Part shown: positions 33,609 to 41,163 of the stretch, one piece after another | Layout: each line of letters starts with the position of its first letter | How positions within the stretch are numbered: position 1 is the first letter of the stretch | Source of the DNA: Streptomyces sp. NBRC 109706 | GTDB taxonomy: Bacteria > Actinomycetota > Actinomycetes > Streptomycetales > Streptomycetaceae | DNA length: 64,000 bases | Assembly: GCF_000974485.1 (NCBI RefSeq) | Contig: NZ_BBOM01000011.1 | Coordinates: forward strand, 62,001 to 126,000 | Direction of reading: 5' to 3' | Program-made: the position numbers and the translations under genes | The notes under the pieces: generated by a model | Databases searched by the model: none | Seen by the model: only the letters and a program-made list of their open reading frames with translations | What the model was told of the DNA's origin: nothing

Positions 33609-34373
33609 ATGACTCTCGTTCTGCCGCCCCGGCTCACCGCCTCCGCCGGCTCGGTCCGTGCCGCGGCCGAGCGCCGTGGGCTCGCCACGGTGGCGCTGCC
33701 GTCGTTCGCCGTGCCGCCCGGCCTGCGCGCCGAGCATCTGCATGCCGGGCCCTCCTTCGCCGACGCGGTGGCTCCCGCCCTGGGCATCGCCACCCTCCAG
33801 GCCCCGGGGGACTGGCTCGCCACGCTGCCCCGCGTCCACACCGGCCGCGAGATCGCCCTGCTGCCGCTCGCGCGGGCGCACGCGCTGCGCCGCCCGGTGT
33901 TCGTCAAGTCGCCCAACGACAAGTCCATACCGGCGCGGGTCTACGCGGACGGCTCCCGGCTGCCGGGGCTCGACGCGTTCGCGCCCGAGACCGAGGTGCT
34001 GGTCAGCGATATCGTCGCGTTCTCGGCCGAGTACCGGCTCCATGTGCTGGACGGCGCGGTGCGCACCGGCAGCCAGTACGCCGAGGACGGCCGCTCGCGC
34101 CGGGCGCCGTTGCCCCCGGCGGCGCTCTCCTTCGCCGCCGAACTGCTCGCCGCCCACGGCCACACGCTGCCGTCCGCGATCGTGGTGGACATCGGGCTGA
34201 CGGGCGGCCGTTGGGCGGTGATCGAGGCCAACGCGGCCTGGGCCAGCGGGATCTACGACGCCGATCCGGACCGCGCGCTGGACGTGGTGCTCCGCGCTGC
34301 CCGGCCGGTATCCGCCCTGGACCCGCGCGACCGCCCGTTCGTCCGCACCGCGCCGGAGGGGGGCGGGCTCTAG
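33609..34373 (+). CDS. ATP-grasp domain protein (DUF4343-like)
   Basis: A 254-residue protein related to the DUF4343 ATP-grasp group. Recognisable parts are VFVKSPNDKSIPARVY (nucleotide-binding lysine loop), VLVSDIVAFSAEYRLHVLDG, and the metal/ATP site AIVVDIGLTGGRWAVIEANAAWASGIYD with the acidic and Asn residues typical of ATP-grasp ligases. Such enzymes join a carboxylate to an amine or thiol. ATG 33609 begins just before the first predicted strand. It converges on the PLP-enzyme gene with a 4-bp overlap. Substrate unknown; there is no obvious partner gene. Confidence 0.72.
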   Translation: MTLVLPPRLTASAGSVRAAAERRGLATVALPSFAVPPGLRAEHLHAGPSFADAVAPALGIATLQAPGDWLATLPRVHTGREIALLPLARAHALRRPVFVKSPNDKSIPARVYADGSRLPGLDAFAPETEVLVSDIVAFSAEYRLHVLDGAVRTGSQYAEDGRSRRAPLPPAALSFAAELLAAHGHTLPSAIVVDIGLTGGRWAVIEANAAWASGIYDADPDRALDVVLRAARPVSALDPRDRPFVRTAPEGGGL

Positions 34374-35452
34374 GGTGTGGGCCACTCGCCGGTGGTGGTG
34401 AAGCGTTCGATGGTGGCTTCGTGGGGTGTCGGGTCGAGCCCGTGTTCCGCGAGCCAGGCCGGGTTCCGGTGGGTTCGTCGGTAGGGTGCGGCGCCGTCGC
34501 CGGCGACGGTGACCACGCTGCCGCCTCGGCCGTTCTCCGCCATCCGGCGCACCAGCTGGCAGACGCCCCACAGGCCGGCGCCGGCCGCCGGGCCGACGGC
34601 GAGGCCGGCGCGGTCGTCGAGCCAGCGCATGGCCGCCACGGAGGCGGCGTCCGGCACGGGCACGACCAGATCGACCACCGAGGGCTGAAAGCCCGGCTCG
34701 ATCCTGGGGCGGCCGATCCCGGGGATGCGCGACGGCATGCCGGTGGCGTAGTCGGCGCAGTCGCTCGCCCAGCCGGGGAAGTAGGCGGAGTTCTCCGGAT
34801 CCACCACGGCCAGCCGGGTGGCGGGGGAGTGCTCCCGCAGGTGACGCCCGGAGGTGGCGGAGGTCGCGCCGGTGCCGACGCCGGTCACCAGCCAGCGTGG
34901 CTCCGGATGCGCGCTGCCACGCAGTTGGTCCAGCACCTCCTCGGCGAGCGAGGGGCCGCCGTGTTCGGCGAGGGCCGGGGTGGCCTCGGCGAAGTGGTCC
35001 AGGAGGTGGCCGCCGAGCCCGCGCGCCACCGTCGCGGCCTCGGCGAGCAGCGCGGCCGGCGGCTGCTTCGCCAACTGCCAGTGCCCGCCCTCCCGTTCGA
35101 TGTCGGCGCGCACATCGGCCGGCGTTCGGGCCGGCACCACGGCGGTGAACGGGAGCCCCAGCAGCCGGGCGAAGTACGCCCCGGCGACGGCGACCGCGCC
35201 CGCGGTGCCGACGACCACCGGGGTGCCGGCGCCGAGCCGCCCCCGGGTGATGGCCTGCCGGTAGAGGGCGCGCACCAGGCGGTGTTTGAGGCTGCCGGTT
35301 GGCTGCGCGGACTCGTCCTTGAGCAGGACCGTGATCCCGGGGAACGCGGGCAGCGGCACCGCGCGGAGCGGCGTCGGACCCCGGCTCGCCGCCTCCTCGC
35401 GCAGCCGCGCGACGGCGTCGGCTGCCCAGTCCCGAGGGGTGTCCCGTGTCAT
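34370..35452 (-). CDS. PLP-dependent beta-family lyase/synthase (cysteine synthase/threonine synthase fold)
   Basis: A 360-residue fold-type II PLP enzyme. The Schiff-base lysine is in QPTGSLKHRL, the phosphate-binding region is near LVTGVGTGATSATSGRHL, and a conserved TAGAVAVAGAYFARLLGLPFTAVVP block forms the substrate side. The C-terminus has SVVTVAGDGAAPYRRT as in cysteine-synthase-like proteins. It is similar to the putative D-cysteine desulfhydrase/CysK-like proteins of Streptomyces, but the specific reaction cannot be assigned. ATG 35452 is preferred to the in-frame start at 35488. It overlaps the ATP-grasp gene by 4 bp, tail to tail. Confidence 0.8.
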   Translation of the reverse strand: MTRDTPRDWAADAVARLREEAASRGPTPLRAVPLPAFPGITVLLKDESAQPTGSLKHRLVRALYRQAITRGRLGAGTPVVVGTAGAVAVAGAYFARLLGLPFTAVVPARTPADVRADIEREGGHWQLAKQPPAALLAEAATVARGLGGHLLDHFAEATPALAEHGGPSLAEEVLDQLRGSAHPEPRWLVTGVGTGATSATSGRHLREHSPATRLAVVDPENSAYFPGWASDCADYATGMPSRIPGIGRPRIEPGFQPSVVDLVVPVPDAASVAAMRWLDDRAGLAVGPAAGAGLWGVCQLVRRMAENGRGGSVVTVAGDGAAPYRRTHRNPAWLAEHGLDPTPHEATIERFTTTGEWPTP

Positions 35453-35516
35453 GGCCGCACTCTTCCCTGCCCGGACGCCGCCGGGCAAGGCGCGGTGGCA
35501 TCACGGGAGTTGGGGT

Positions 35517-36173
35517 TCAGCCCCCGGGGGTGACGCGGCGCAGGTCGAACCAGAAGGTGGGCACCTCGTTGGTGCCGGGCGTGGTCCGCGTCAGCTCCCA
35601 ACCGGCGAACCGGTCACGCAGTTCGTCGGTGGTGACGCCGGAGATCGGATCGTCGAACGCCTCGGGGCCGTATCCGAACATCAGCAGTCGTGCGCCGGGC
35701 GCCGCGCGGGCGGTGAGGCCGGCGGCGTAGGCGTCCCTGCGGTGCGGTGGGATGCCGCAGTAGCAGCTCAGATCGAAGAACAGCTGGTAGGGGCCCGGTG
35801 CCTCCAGGGTGTCGAGTCGGGTGGCGTCGCCGTTGAGCAGCCGGGGCGCCACCCCCGCCGCCTCGGCCTTCGCCCTGGCCTGGCGGATCGGCGCTTCGAC
35901 CAGGTCGACGCCGACCACGTCCCAGCCGTGCCGGGCCAGATAGATCGCGTTGGTGCCGGTGCCACAGCCGAGTTCGAGGGCCCGGCCGGGCGGCAGCGCG
36001 TCGGGTCCCTCGACCAGGGCGACCAGCTCGGGCGGCGTCACCCCGGTGTCCCACGGCGGGCTGCCGGAACGGTAGTACTCCTCGAACTCGCGGCGGACGG
36101 CGCGCTCCTGGTCGCTCGGAGCGGCCGGCCCCGCGCTGGCCCGTGGTGCGGTGCCGGACGGTTCGGTCATCAT
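35517..36173 (-). CDS. Class I SAM-dependent methyltransferase
   Basis: A 218-residue methyltransferase with the Rossmann SAM-binding motif I ALELGCGTGTNAIYLARHG, post-I VVGVDLVEAPI and motif III-like LLMFGYG. The sequence PPWDTGVTPPELVAL upstream of motif I is shared with thiopurine/tellurite-resistance-type methyltransferases (TPMT/TehB-like). The substrate is unknown. It is divergent from a TetR regulator with a perfect operator-like palindrome in the 57-bp gap, so it is probably the TetR target. Confidence 0.83.
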   Translation of the reverse strand: MMTEPSGTAPRASAGPAAPSDQERAVRREFEEYYRSGSPPWDTGVTPPELVALVEGPDALPPGRALELGCGTGTNAIYLARHGWDVVGVDLVEAPIRQARAKAEAAGVAPRLLNGDATRLDTLEAPGPYQLFFDLSCYCGIPPHRRDAYAAGLTARAAPGARLLMFGYGPEAFDDPISGVTTDELRDRFAGWELTRTTPGTNEVPTFWFDLRRVTPGG

Positions 36174-36186
36174 GCCCCCAAGTATT

Positions 36187-36201
36187 TAGAGTTGAACTCT
36201 A
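36187..36201. promoter_or_regulatory. Palindromic operator between the methyltransferase and TetR genes
   Basis: TAGAGTT-G-AACTCTA is a perfect 7+1+7 inverted repeat, and a second ACTCTAG half-site follows at 36209-36215. It lies in the 57-bp gap between divergent genes and overlaps the TetR promoter. It is the likely TetR binding site, able to control both genes. Confidence 0.65.
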
Positions 36202-36218
36202 GTTGCTGACTCTAGATA

Positions 36219-36224
36219 TAGGCT
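36219..36224 (+). promoter_or_regulatory. -10 element TAGGCT, leaderless start of the TetR gene
   Basis: TAGGCT ends 6 bp before the ATG at 36231 with no ribosome-binding site, so a leaderless transcript is inferred. The operator sits immediately upstream. Confidence 0.5.
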
Positions 36225-36230
36225 CGGCTC

Positions 36231-36923
36231 ATGGATCCCGTCAAGCGAACGCGGAAGCCGCCGGACAAGCGGGCGGAGCGCGCACGGCGTACCCACGAGA
36301 AGATCGTCGAGGCGGCGCGCGAGCTGTTTGTCGCGCAGGGCTATGGCGCGACGAGCCTGCAGCAGATCGCGGACCGGGCCGGCGTCGCGGTCCAGACGAT
36401 CTACTTCGTCTTCCGCAACAAGCGCACCCTGTTCAAGGGCATGGTCGACGCCTCGATCGCCGGCGACACCGAACCCGTCGCCACGCTCGACCGTCCCTGG
36501 TTCCGTGCCGCCTGCGCCGCGCCCACGGCGGCCGGGCAGCTGCGTGCGCAGGTGCGCGGCGCGCGCGGGGTCCTCGAACGGGTCGCGCCGATCATGCCGG
36601 TGATCGCGGCCGCCTCGGCGACCGACCCGGAGATCGCCGCCCAGTGGCCGCAGAGCCAGGATCCCCGCTACACCGTGCAGCGGGTGGCGGCCGAGGTGCT
36701 GGTCGCCAGGCCCGACGTCCGCCCCGACGTCTCCGTCGACACGGCGGCCGACCTGCTGTTCGGCCTGCTCAGCCCCGAGCTGTATCTGCTCTTCGTCCGC
36801 GACCGTGGTTGGTCCCCCGAGGCGTGGGAGGAATGGGCGTACGCCACCCTGCACGCCCAGCTTTGCGCGGAGCCGCCCCGGCCCCGGGACGACGGCCACG
36901 TCCCCTGGCCAGGCGGCGGATGA
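36231..36923 (+). CDS. TetR-family transcriptional regulator
   Basis: A 230-residue TetR repressor. Residues 18-65 hold the helix-turn-helix (THEKIVEAARELFVAQGYGATSLQQIADRAGVAVQTIYFVFRNKRTLF). The C-terminal all-helical domain has no recognised ligand pocket signature. The divergent methyltransferase and the palindrome between them make a classical TetR divergon, with autoregulation expected. The C-terminal tail is Pro/Arg-rich. The convergent tandem P-loop gene ends 22 bp downstream. Confidence 0.88.
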   Translation: MDPVKRTRKPPDKRAERARRTHEKIVEAARELFVAQGYGATSLQQIADRAGVAVQTIYFVFRNKRTLFKGMVDASIAGDTEPVATLDRPWFRAACAAPTAAGQLRAQVRGARGVLERVAPIMPVIAAASATDPEIAAQWPQSQDPRYTVQRVAAEVLVARPDVRPDVSVDTAADLLFGLLSPELYLLFVRDRGWSPEAWEEWAYATLHAQLCAEPPRPRDDGHVPWPGGG

Positions 36924-36945
36924 CGCTTCGGCCCCGGCGGACGGT

Positions 36946-38091
36946 TCAGAGAGCGGGCAGGGAACGGGCCGCCTCGGTGGCGATGTCCTCGATCGTGCGG
37001 CCGTCCGTCGTCACCCGTACCGTGCCGACGCCGGCGCGTTCCAGTGCCTCGGCCGTACGCGCCGACGCCTCGGCGTGTGCCAGCAGTTCCTCGGTCGAAC
37101 GGCCGCGCAGCGGATCGCCCGGCAGCTGGGGGCCGAGGCCACGGCCGCGCAGCAGGACGCGTTCCCGCAGCGCGTCGGCGCCGGCGTGCAGTCTGACCAG
37201 GGTGAACCTGCCCTCCGGCACGGCCGCCGCGTAGTCGCGGACGGTCTCGGGGTCGGCTATGTCGCCGGCGAGGATCAGGCAACGGGCGCCTGCCGCACGG
37301 TAGTTGGGCCAGACGGCGGCCAACCCCCGGGCGCGCAGCCGGTGGGCCGCCGCATCGGCGGGGGCGGGGACGGGGCCGAGGAAGCCGAGTTGGGCGAGGT
37401 CCTGGTAGGCCGCCTTGACGCCGGCGCCGAAGAGCCGGCTGAAGATCGCGAAGGCGACCTCGGACTTCCCGACGCCGCTCGCGCCGCACACCCAGAGCAC
37501 CGGCACGGGCCCGGACGGGGCGCCGACGGAGGATGCGGGCGCCGGGCTCGGCGGCGGGGCGGGCGCGGCGGGCCCCGGCCAGCCGGCGGCGCGTTCCAGC
37601 ACCAGCCGGACCGTGGCGGAGCGGGAGAGCCCCGTGCTGTCGACGGTGAGGTCGGCGAAGGTGGCGCGGTCCAGCGCGGCGGCGGTCCGTTCGTTCTCCG
37701 CCAGCAGTTCGGGCCGCCAGCCCCGGCCCAGGAACCGCTCCCGCAGCTGGTCGATGTCGACGCGCAGGCGGCAGAGGGTGAGCGAGGTGCCTGGCACCGC
37801 CTCGGCATAGGCGGTGACCTCCGCGGCCTGCTGGACCCCGCCGGAGAGGACCAGGCAACGGGCCCCGGCCGCGTGCAGGGTCCGCGCCATGGCGCCGACG
37901 TTGGCGGCCTTGACCCGGTGGGTCTGCGGATCGTCGGCGGGCGCCGGATAGCAGAGGCCGACCTGGTCGGCGTCGAGATAGCCGACGGCGGTCCCGGCCC
38001 GGTCGAGCCGGGCGAAGATCTCCCACCCCACCGAGGTCTTGCCGACGCCGGACGGACCGCAGAGCCAGAGAAGGGGGAAGCCGTCGGACAT
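36946..38091 (-). CDS. Protein of two tandem P-loop kinase-like domains
   Basis: A 381-residue cytoplasmic protein made of a duplicated P-loop NTPase module. Domain 1 (residues 5-170) starts LLWLCGPSGVGKTSVGWEIF with Walker A at 12-19; domain 2 (198-375) starts LWVCGASGVGKSEVAFAIF with Walker A at 203-210. Both continue with a matching GARCLVLSGG or GARCLILAGD strand and a LRER helix, and are joined by a Pro/Ala-rich linker. Domain 1 has YLDADQ where domain 2 has YQDLAQ, so the acidic residue is lost in the second copy. It resembles small-molecule kinases (adenylyl-sulfate/shikimate/CPT-like); substrate unknown. Confidence 0.75.
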   Translation of the reverse strand: MSDGFPLLWLCGPSGVGKTSVGWEIFARLDRAGTAVGYLDADQVGLCYPAPADDPQTHRVKAANVGAMARTLHAAGARCLVLSGGVQQAAEVTAYAEAVPGTSLTLCRLRVDIDQLRERFLGRGWRPELLAENERTAAALDRATFADLTVDSTGLSRSATVRLVLERAAGWPGPAAPAPPPSPAPASSVGAPSGPVPVLWVCGASGVGKSEVAFAIFSRLFGAGVKAAYQDLAQLGFLGPVPAPADAAAHRLRARGLAAVWPNYRAAGARCLILAGDIADPETVRDYAAAVPEGRFTLVRLHAGADALRERVLLRGRGLGPQLPGDPLRGRSTEELLAHAEASARTAEALERAGVGTVRVTTDGRTIEDIATEAARSLPAL

Positions 38092-38164
38092 TCGAGGGAC
38101 AGTAGTCGGCGGCCCCGGCCCCGGGCGACCGGATTCCCGCCCCGCGGGCGGTCGCGCCCGACCA

Positions 38165-38191
38165 TGTCAGAGCCGGCCGGGCTGTCTCGTC
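38165..38191 (+). promoter_or_regulatory. Candidate ECF41-type promoter before the SDR gene
   Basis: TGTCAGA (38165-38171) and CGTC (38188-38191) are 16 bp apart. ECF41 sigma factors are reported to use TGTCACA and CGTC; this is 6/7 plus 4/4. It lies 60 bp before the dehydrogenase ATG and upstream of the ECF41-like sigma gene. Confidence 0.5.
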
Positions 38192-38250
38192 CCAGGTCGT
38201 GGAGGCGGGTTCCGACGAGAGGGGCCCGCCGTGACGAAAGGGAGCCGGTC

Positions 38251-39027
38251 ATGAACGAGGAGACCGAGGAGACCACGGAGCGCCGGGTCGCGCTGGTCAC
38301 CGGGGCGAACAAGGGGATCGGGCGCGGGGTCGCCGGGCAACTCGCCGCGCTGGGCATGACGGTTCTGGTCGGCGCCAGGGACCCGGGGCGCGGCGAGGAG
38401 GCGGCGGCGGCGCTGCGCGCGGCGGGCGGCGACGTGCGGGCGGTCACCCTGGACGTCACCGACCCGGCCACCGTCCGCGCGGCCGCCGAGCTGGTCGAGA
38501 CGCGGTTCGGCCGGCTCGACGTGCTGGTCAACAACGCCGGGATCACCGGCTCCGGACAGGTTTCGCCCAGCGACGCCCACGACCAGATCCCCAGTACCGT
38601 CGAACTCGACATGGTCAGGGCGGTGTTCGAGACCAATGTCTTCGGGGTGATCGCGGTGACCAACGCCATGCTGCCGCTGCTGCGACGGTCGCCGGCGCCG
38701 CGCGTCGTCAACGTCAGCAGCCACGCCGCCTCGCTGACCCTCACCGGCGATCCGGACGGCCCGTTCGCCGCGCTGTTGCCGTCCGCCGCGTACGCGCCGT
38801 CCAAGAGCGCGCTCTCCGCGCTGACCGTGCAGTACGCCAACGAGCTGCGCGGGGACGGGATCCTCGTCAACGCGGCCGCGCCCGGCTTTGTCGACACGGA
38901 CAGCAACAACCACACGGGTTTCCTCACCGTCGAGCAGGGGGCCGCGGTCGTGGTGCGGCTGGCCACCCTCGGCGCGGAAGGACCGACCGCCGGGTTCTTC
39001 GGCGAGGAGGGCGAGGTGCCCTGGTGA
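38251..39027 (+). CDS. Short-chain dehydrogenase/reductase
   Basis: A 258-residue classical SDR that oxidises or reduces a carbonyl/alcohol with NAD(P)(H). The cofactor motif is VALVTGANKGIGRGVAGQLA (TGxxxGxG), with NNAGITGSG next, Ser in VVNVSSHAAS and the catalytic YAPSK (YxxxK). It resembles carbonyl-reductase-like SDRs. ATG 38251 follows AAAGGGAG; the frame is open upstream to ATG 38164. It lies 83 bp before an ECF41-like sigma gene. ECF41 sigma factors are normally encoded beside a carboxymuconolactone decarboxylase, oxidoreductase or epimerase (COE) gene, and this oxidoreductase fits that place. Confidence 0.88.
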   Translation: MNEETEETTERRVALVTGANKGIGRGVAGQLAALGMTVLVGARDPGRGEEAAAALRAAGGDVRAVTLDVTDPATVRAAAELVETRFGRLDVLVNNAGITGSGQVSPSDAHDQIPSTVELDMVRAVFETNVFGVIAVTNAMLPLLRRSPAPRVVNVSSHAASLTLTGDPDGPFAALLPSAAYAPSKSALSALTVQYANELRGDGILVNAAAPGFVDTDSNNHTGFLTVEQGAAVVVRLATLGAEGPTAGFFGEEGEVPW

Positions 39028-39059
39028 CGGTGGTCCCCGACGGTGCGAGTGGCAGGGCG

Positions 39060-39083
39060 AAAGCGTGAAAGCGTGAAAGCGTG
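39060..39083 (+). repeat. Three tandem 8-bp repeats GAAAGCGT before the sigma gene
   Basis: Three adjacent units of (A/G)AAAGCGT lie just 28 bp before the GTG of the ECF gene and before its AAGGAGGAG ribosome-binding site. They may be a slippage product or tune expression. Confidence 0.6.
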
Positions 39084-39110
39084 AAGGTAGAGCGTCAAGG
39101 AGGAGCCGGT

Positions 39111-40034
39111 GTGACCAGGGCCGATGAGTTCCAGGAGCTGCGTCCGCTGCTGTTCTCGATCGCCTATCGGATCCTGGGCAGTGTGAGCGAGGCCGAGGAC
39201 GCCGTCCAGGAGACCTGGCTGCGCTACCAGGCCACCGCCACCAGGCCCGCGTCGGCGAAGGCGTTTCTGTCCACCGTGGTCACGCGCGTCTCGATCGATG
39301 TGCTGCGCTCGGCCCGCGTCCGGCGGGAGGAGTACGTCGGGCCGTGGCTCCCCGAACCGCTGCTGACCGACCCGTACCAGGATCCGGCCCGGTCGGCCGA
39401 GCTGGCGGACTCGCTGTCGATGGCGGCCCTGCTTCTGCTGGAGCGGCTGTCCCCGCTGGAACGGGCGGTCTTCGTGCTGCGGGAGGTGTTCGCCTTCGAC
39501 TTCCGGGCCATCGCCTCGGCCGTGGGCCGGTCGGAGGCGGCCTGCCACCAGCTCGCGGCGCGGGCGCGCCGGCACATGGCCGGCGGCCGGGCCCGGTTCG
39601 AGGCCGACCGGAAGGAGCGCGAGGAGCTGGCCGAACGGTTCTTCGGCGCCTTCCGGGAGGGCGAGGTCGACGCGCTGACCGAGCTGCTGGCGGCCGAGGT
39701 GCGGATGGTCGGCGACAGCGGCGGCAAGGCGCCCCGGTTCCGTCCGGTCATCGTCGGCGCCGAGCCGGTGGCCCGGGTGCTCGCCACGTTTGTCCCGCTG
39801 GTCATCAGGGGCGCCGGCGCGGTGGAACCACGGCGGGTGAACGGCCAGCCGGGCGCGGTCTTCCGGGATCGGGACGGGCGGGTGCTGAGCGCGTGGGCGC
39901 TGGACATCGGGGGCGGGCGGCTCCGGACGATCCACGCCGTGAACAACCCGGACAAACTCCGGCACATCGGCCCCCTGGCCGACGCCTGGGCGGCCCTCCG
40001 TGAGGCGAACCGGGCGCCGCGTCCCGGGAGTTGA
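39111..40034 (+). CDS. ECF41-type RNA polymerase sigma factor with fused SnoaL-like domain
   Basis: A 307-residue extracytoplasmic-function sigma factor. Region 2 is ELRPLLFSIAYRILGSVSEAEDAVQETWLRY and region 4 is LSPLERAVFVLREVFAFDFRAIASAVGRSEAACHQLAARARRHM. A C-terminal SnoaL-like domain follows. The ECF41 hallmarks are present: WLPEP at 79-83, DSGGK at 202-206 in place of DGGGR, and NPDKL at 279-283. In this family no separate anti-sigma exists; the C-terminal domain controls activity. GTG 39111 follows AAGGAGGAG. The SDR upstream is the likely target gene. Confidence 0.88.
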   Translation: MTRADEFQELRPLLFSIAYRILGSVSEAEDAVQETWLRYQATATRPASAKAFLSTVVTRVSIDVLRSARVRREEYVGPWLPEPLLTDPYQDPARSAELADSLSMAALLLLERLSPLERAVFVLREVFAFDFRAIASAVGRSEAACHQLAARARRHMAGGRARFEADRKEREELAERFFGAFREGEVDALTELLAAEVRMVGDSGGKAPRFRPVIVGAEPVARVLATFVPLVIRGAGAVEPRRVNGQPGAVFRDRDGRVLSAWALDIGGGRLRTIHAVNNPDKLRHIGPLADAWAALREANRAPRPGS

Positions 40035-40082
40035 CCGCCGGCGCCCCGAGGTCGCGAGGCCCGGGCGCCGGGCGGGGTGTCA

Positions 40083-40111
40083 TTGCATAAAACTGCTGCG
40101 CTACGTATAGT
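40083..40111 (+). promoter_or_regulatory. argC promoter with probable ArgR sites
   Basis: TTGCAT (40083-40088) and TATAGT (40106-40111) are 17 bp apart, an excellent housekeeping promoter. CATTGCATAA and TAGTCATGCC around it resemble ARG boxes described in Streptomyces arg promoters, so ArgR encoded in this cluster probably represses here; the box assignment is by eye. Confidence 0.6.
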
Positions 40112-40134
40112 CATGCCATCGGTAGGAGGAGGCG

Positions 40135-41163
40135 ATGGCAGTGCGTGCTGCGGTGGCGGGCGCCAGTGGGTATGCGGGGGGCGAGATTCTTCGGCTGCTG
40201 CTGGGGCACCCCGAGGTGGAGATCGGAGCCCTGACGGGGAACAGCAGCGCCGGTCAGCGGCTGGGGAGCGTGCAGCCGCATCTGCTGCCGCTGGCCGACC
40301 GCGTGGTGGAGCCGACCACGGCCGAGGTGCTGGCCGGGCACGATGTGGTCTTCCTCGCCCTGCCGCACGGCCAGTCCGCCGCCGTGGCCGAGGAGTTGGG
40401 CGATGCCGCGCTGATCGTCGACTGCGGCGCCGACTTCCGGCTGCGGGACGCGGCCGACTGGGAACGGTTCTACGGCACCCCGCACGCCGGCACCTGGCCC
40501 TACGGCCTGCCCGAGCTGCCCGGCGCCCGGGACGCGCTGCGCGGCGCCCGCCGCATCGCCGTCCCCGGCTGCTATCCGACCGCCGTCAGCCTGGCGCTCT
40601 TCCCCGCCTACGCGGCGGGGCTGGTCGAGCCGGAGGCGGTGATCGTCGCCGCCACCGGCACCTCGGGCGCCGGCAAGGCGCTGAAACCGCATCTGCTCGG
40701 CAGCGAGGTGATGGGCTCCATGAGCCCCTACGGCGTCGGCGGCGGACACCGGCACACCCCCGAGATGGCGCAGAACCTCGCCGCCGTGGCCGGCCGGCCG
40801 GTCACCGTCTCCTTCACCCCCACGCTGGCGCCCATGGCGCGCGGCATCCTGGCCACCTGCTCGGCCCGCGCCGTCGCCGGCGTCGACGCCGGGGCGCTGC
40901 GCGAGGTCTACGCCAAGGCGTTCGCCGGCGAGCGCTTCGTCCAGCTGCTGCCCGAGGGGCAGTGGCCCACCACGGCCGCCGTCACCGGCTCCAACGTCGC
41001 GCAGCTGCAGCTCGCGCTCGACCCGGCCGCCGGCCGGGTGATCGTGGTCGGCGCCATCGACAACCTCACCAAGGGCACCGCCGGCGGCGCCGTGCAGAGC
41101 ATGAACATCGCCCTCGGGCTGCCCGAGGAGGCGGGGCTCCCGCTGACCGGGGTCGCCCCGTGA
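40135..41163 (+). CDS. argC: N-acetyl-gamma-glutamyl-phosphate reductase
   Basis: Third step of arginine synthesis: NADPH-dependent reduction of N-acetylglutamyl phosphate to the semialdehyde. The 342-residue protein has the N-terminal Rossmann motif AAVAGASGYAGGEILRLL, the active-site cysteine in VPGCYPTAVSLAL (VPGCYPT), the block GTSGAGKALKPHL and histidines in GGHRHTPE, and the dimer segment GTAGGAVQSMN. GGAGGAGG at 40124-40131 is a strong ribosome-binding site. Its stop overlaps the argJ GTG by 4 bp. All catalytic residues are present. Confidence 0.95.
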   Translation: MAVRAAVAGASGYAGGEILRLLLGHPEVEIGALTGNSSAGQRLGSVQPHLLPLADRVVEPTTAEVLAGHDVVFLALPHGQSAAVAEELGDAALIVDCGADFRLRDAADWERFYGTPHAGTWPYGLPELPGARDALRGARRIAVPGCYPTAVSLALFPAYAAGLVEPEAVIVAATGTSGAGKALKPHLLGSEVMGSMSPYGVGGGHRHTPEMAQNLAAVAGRPVTVSFTPTLAPMARGILATCSARAVAGVDAGALREVYAKAFAGERFVQLLPEGQWPTTAAVTGSNVAQLQLALDPAAGRVIVVGAIDNLTKGTAGGAVQSMNIALGLPEEAGLPLTGVAP

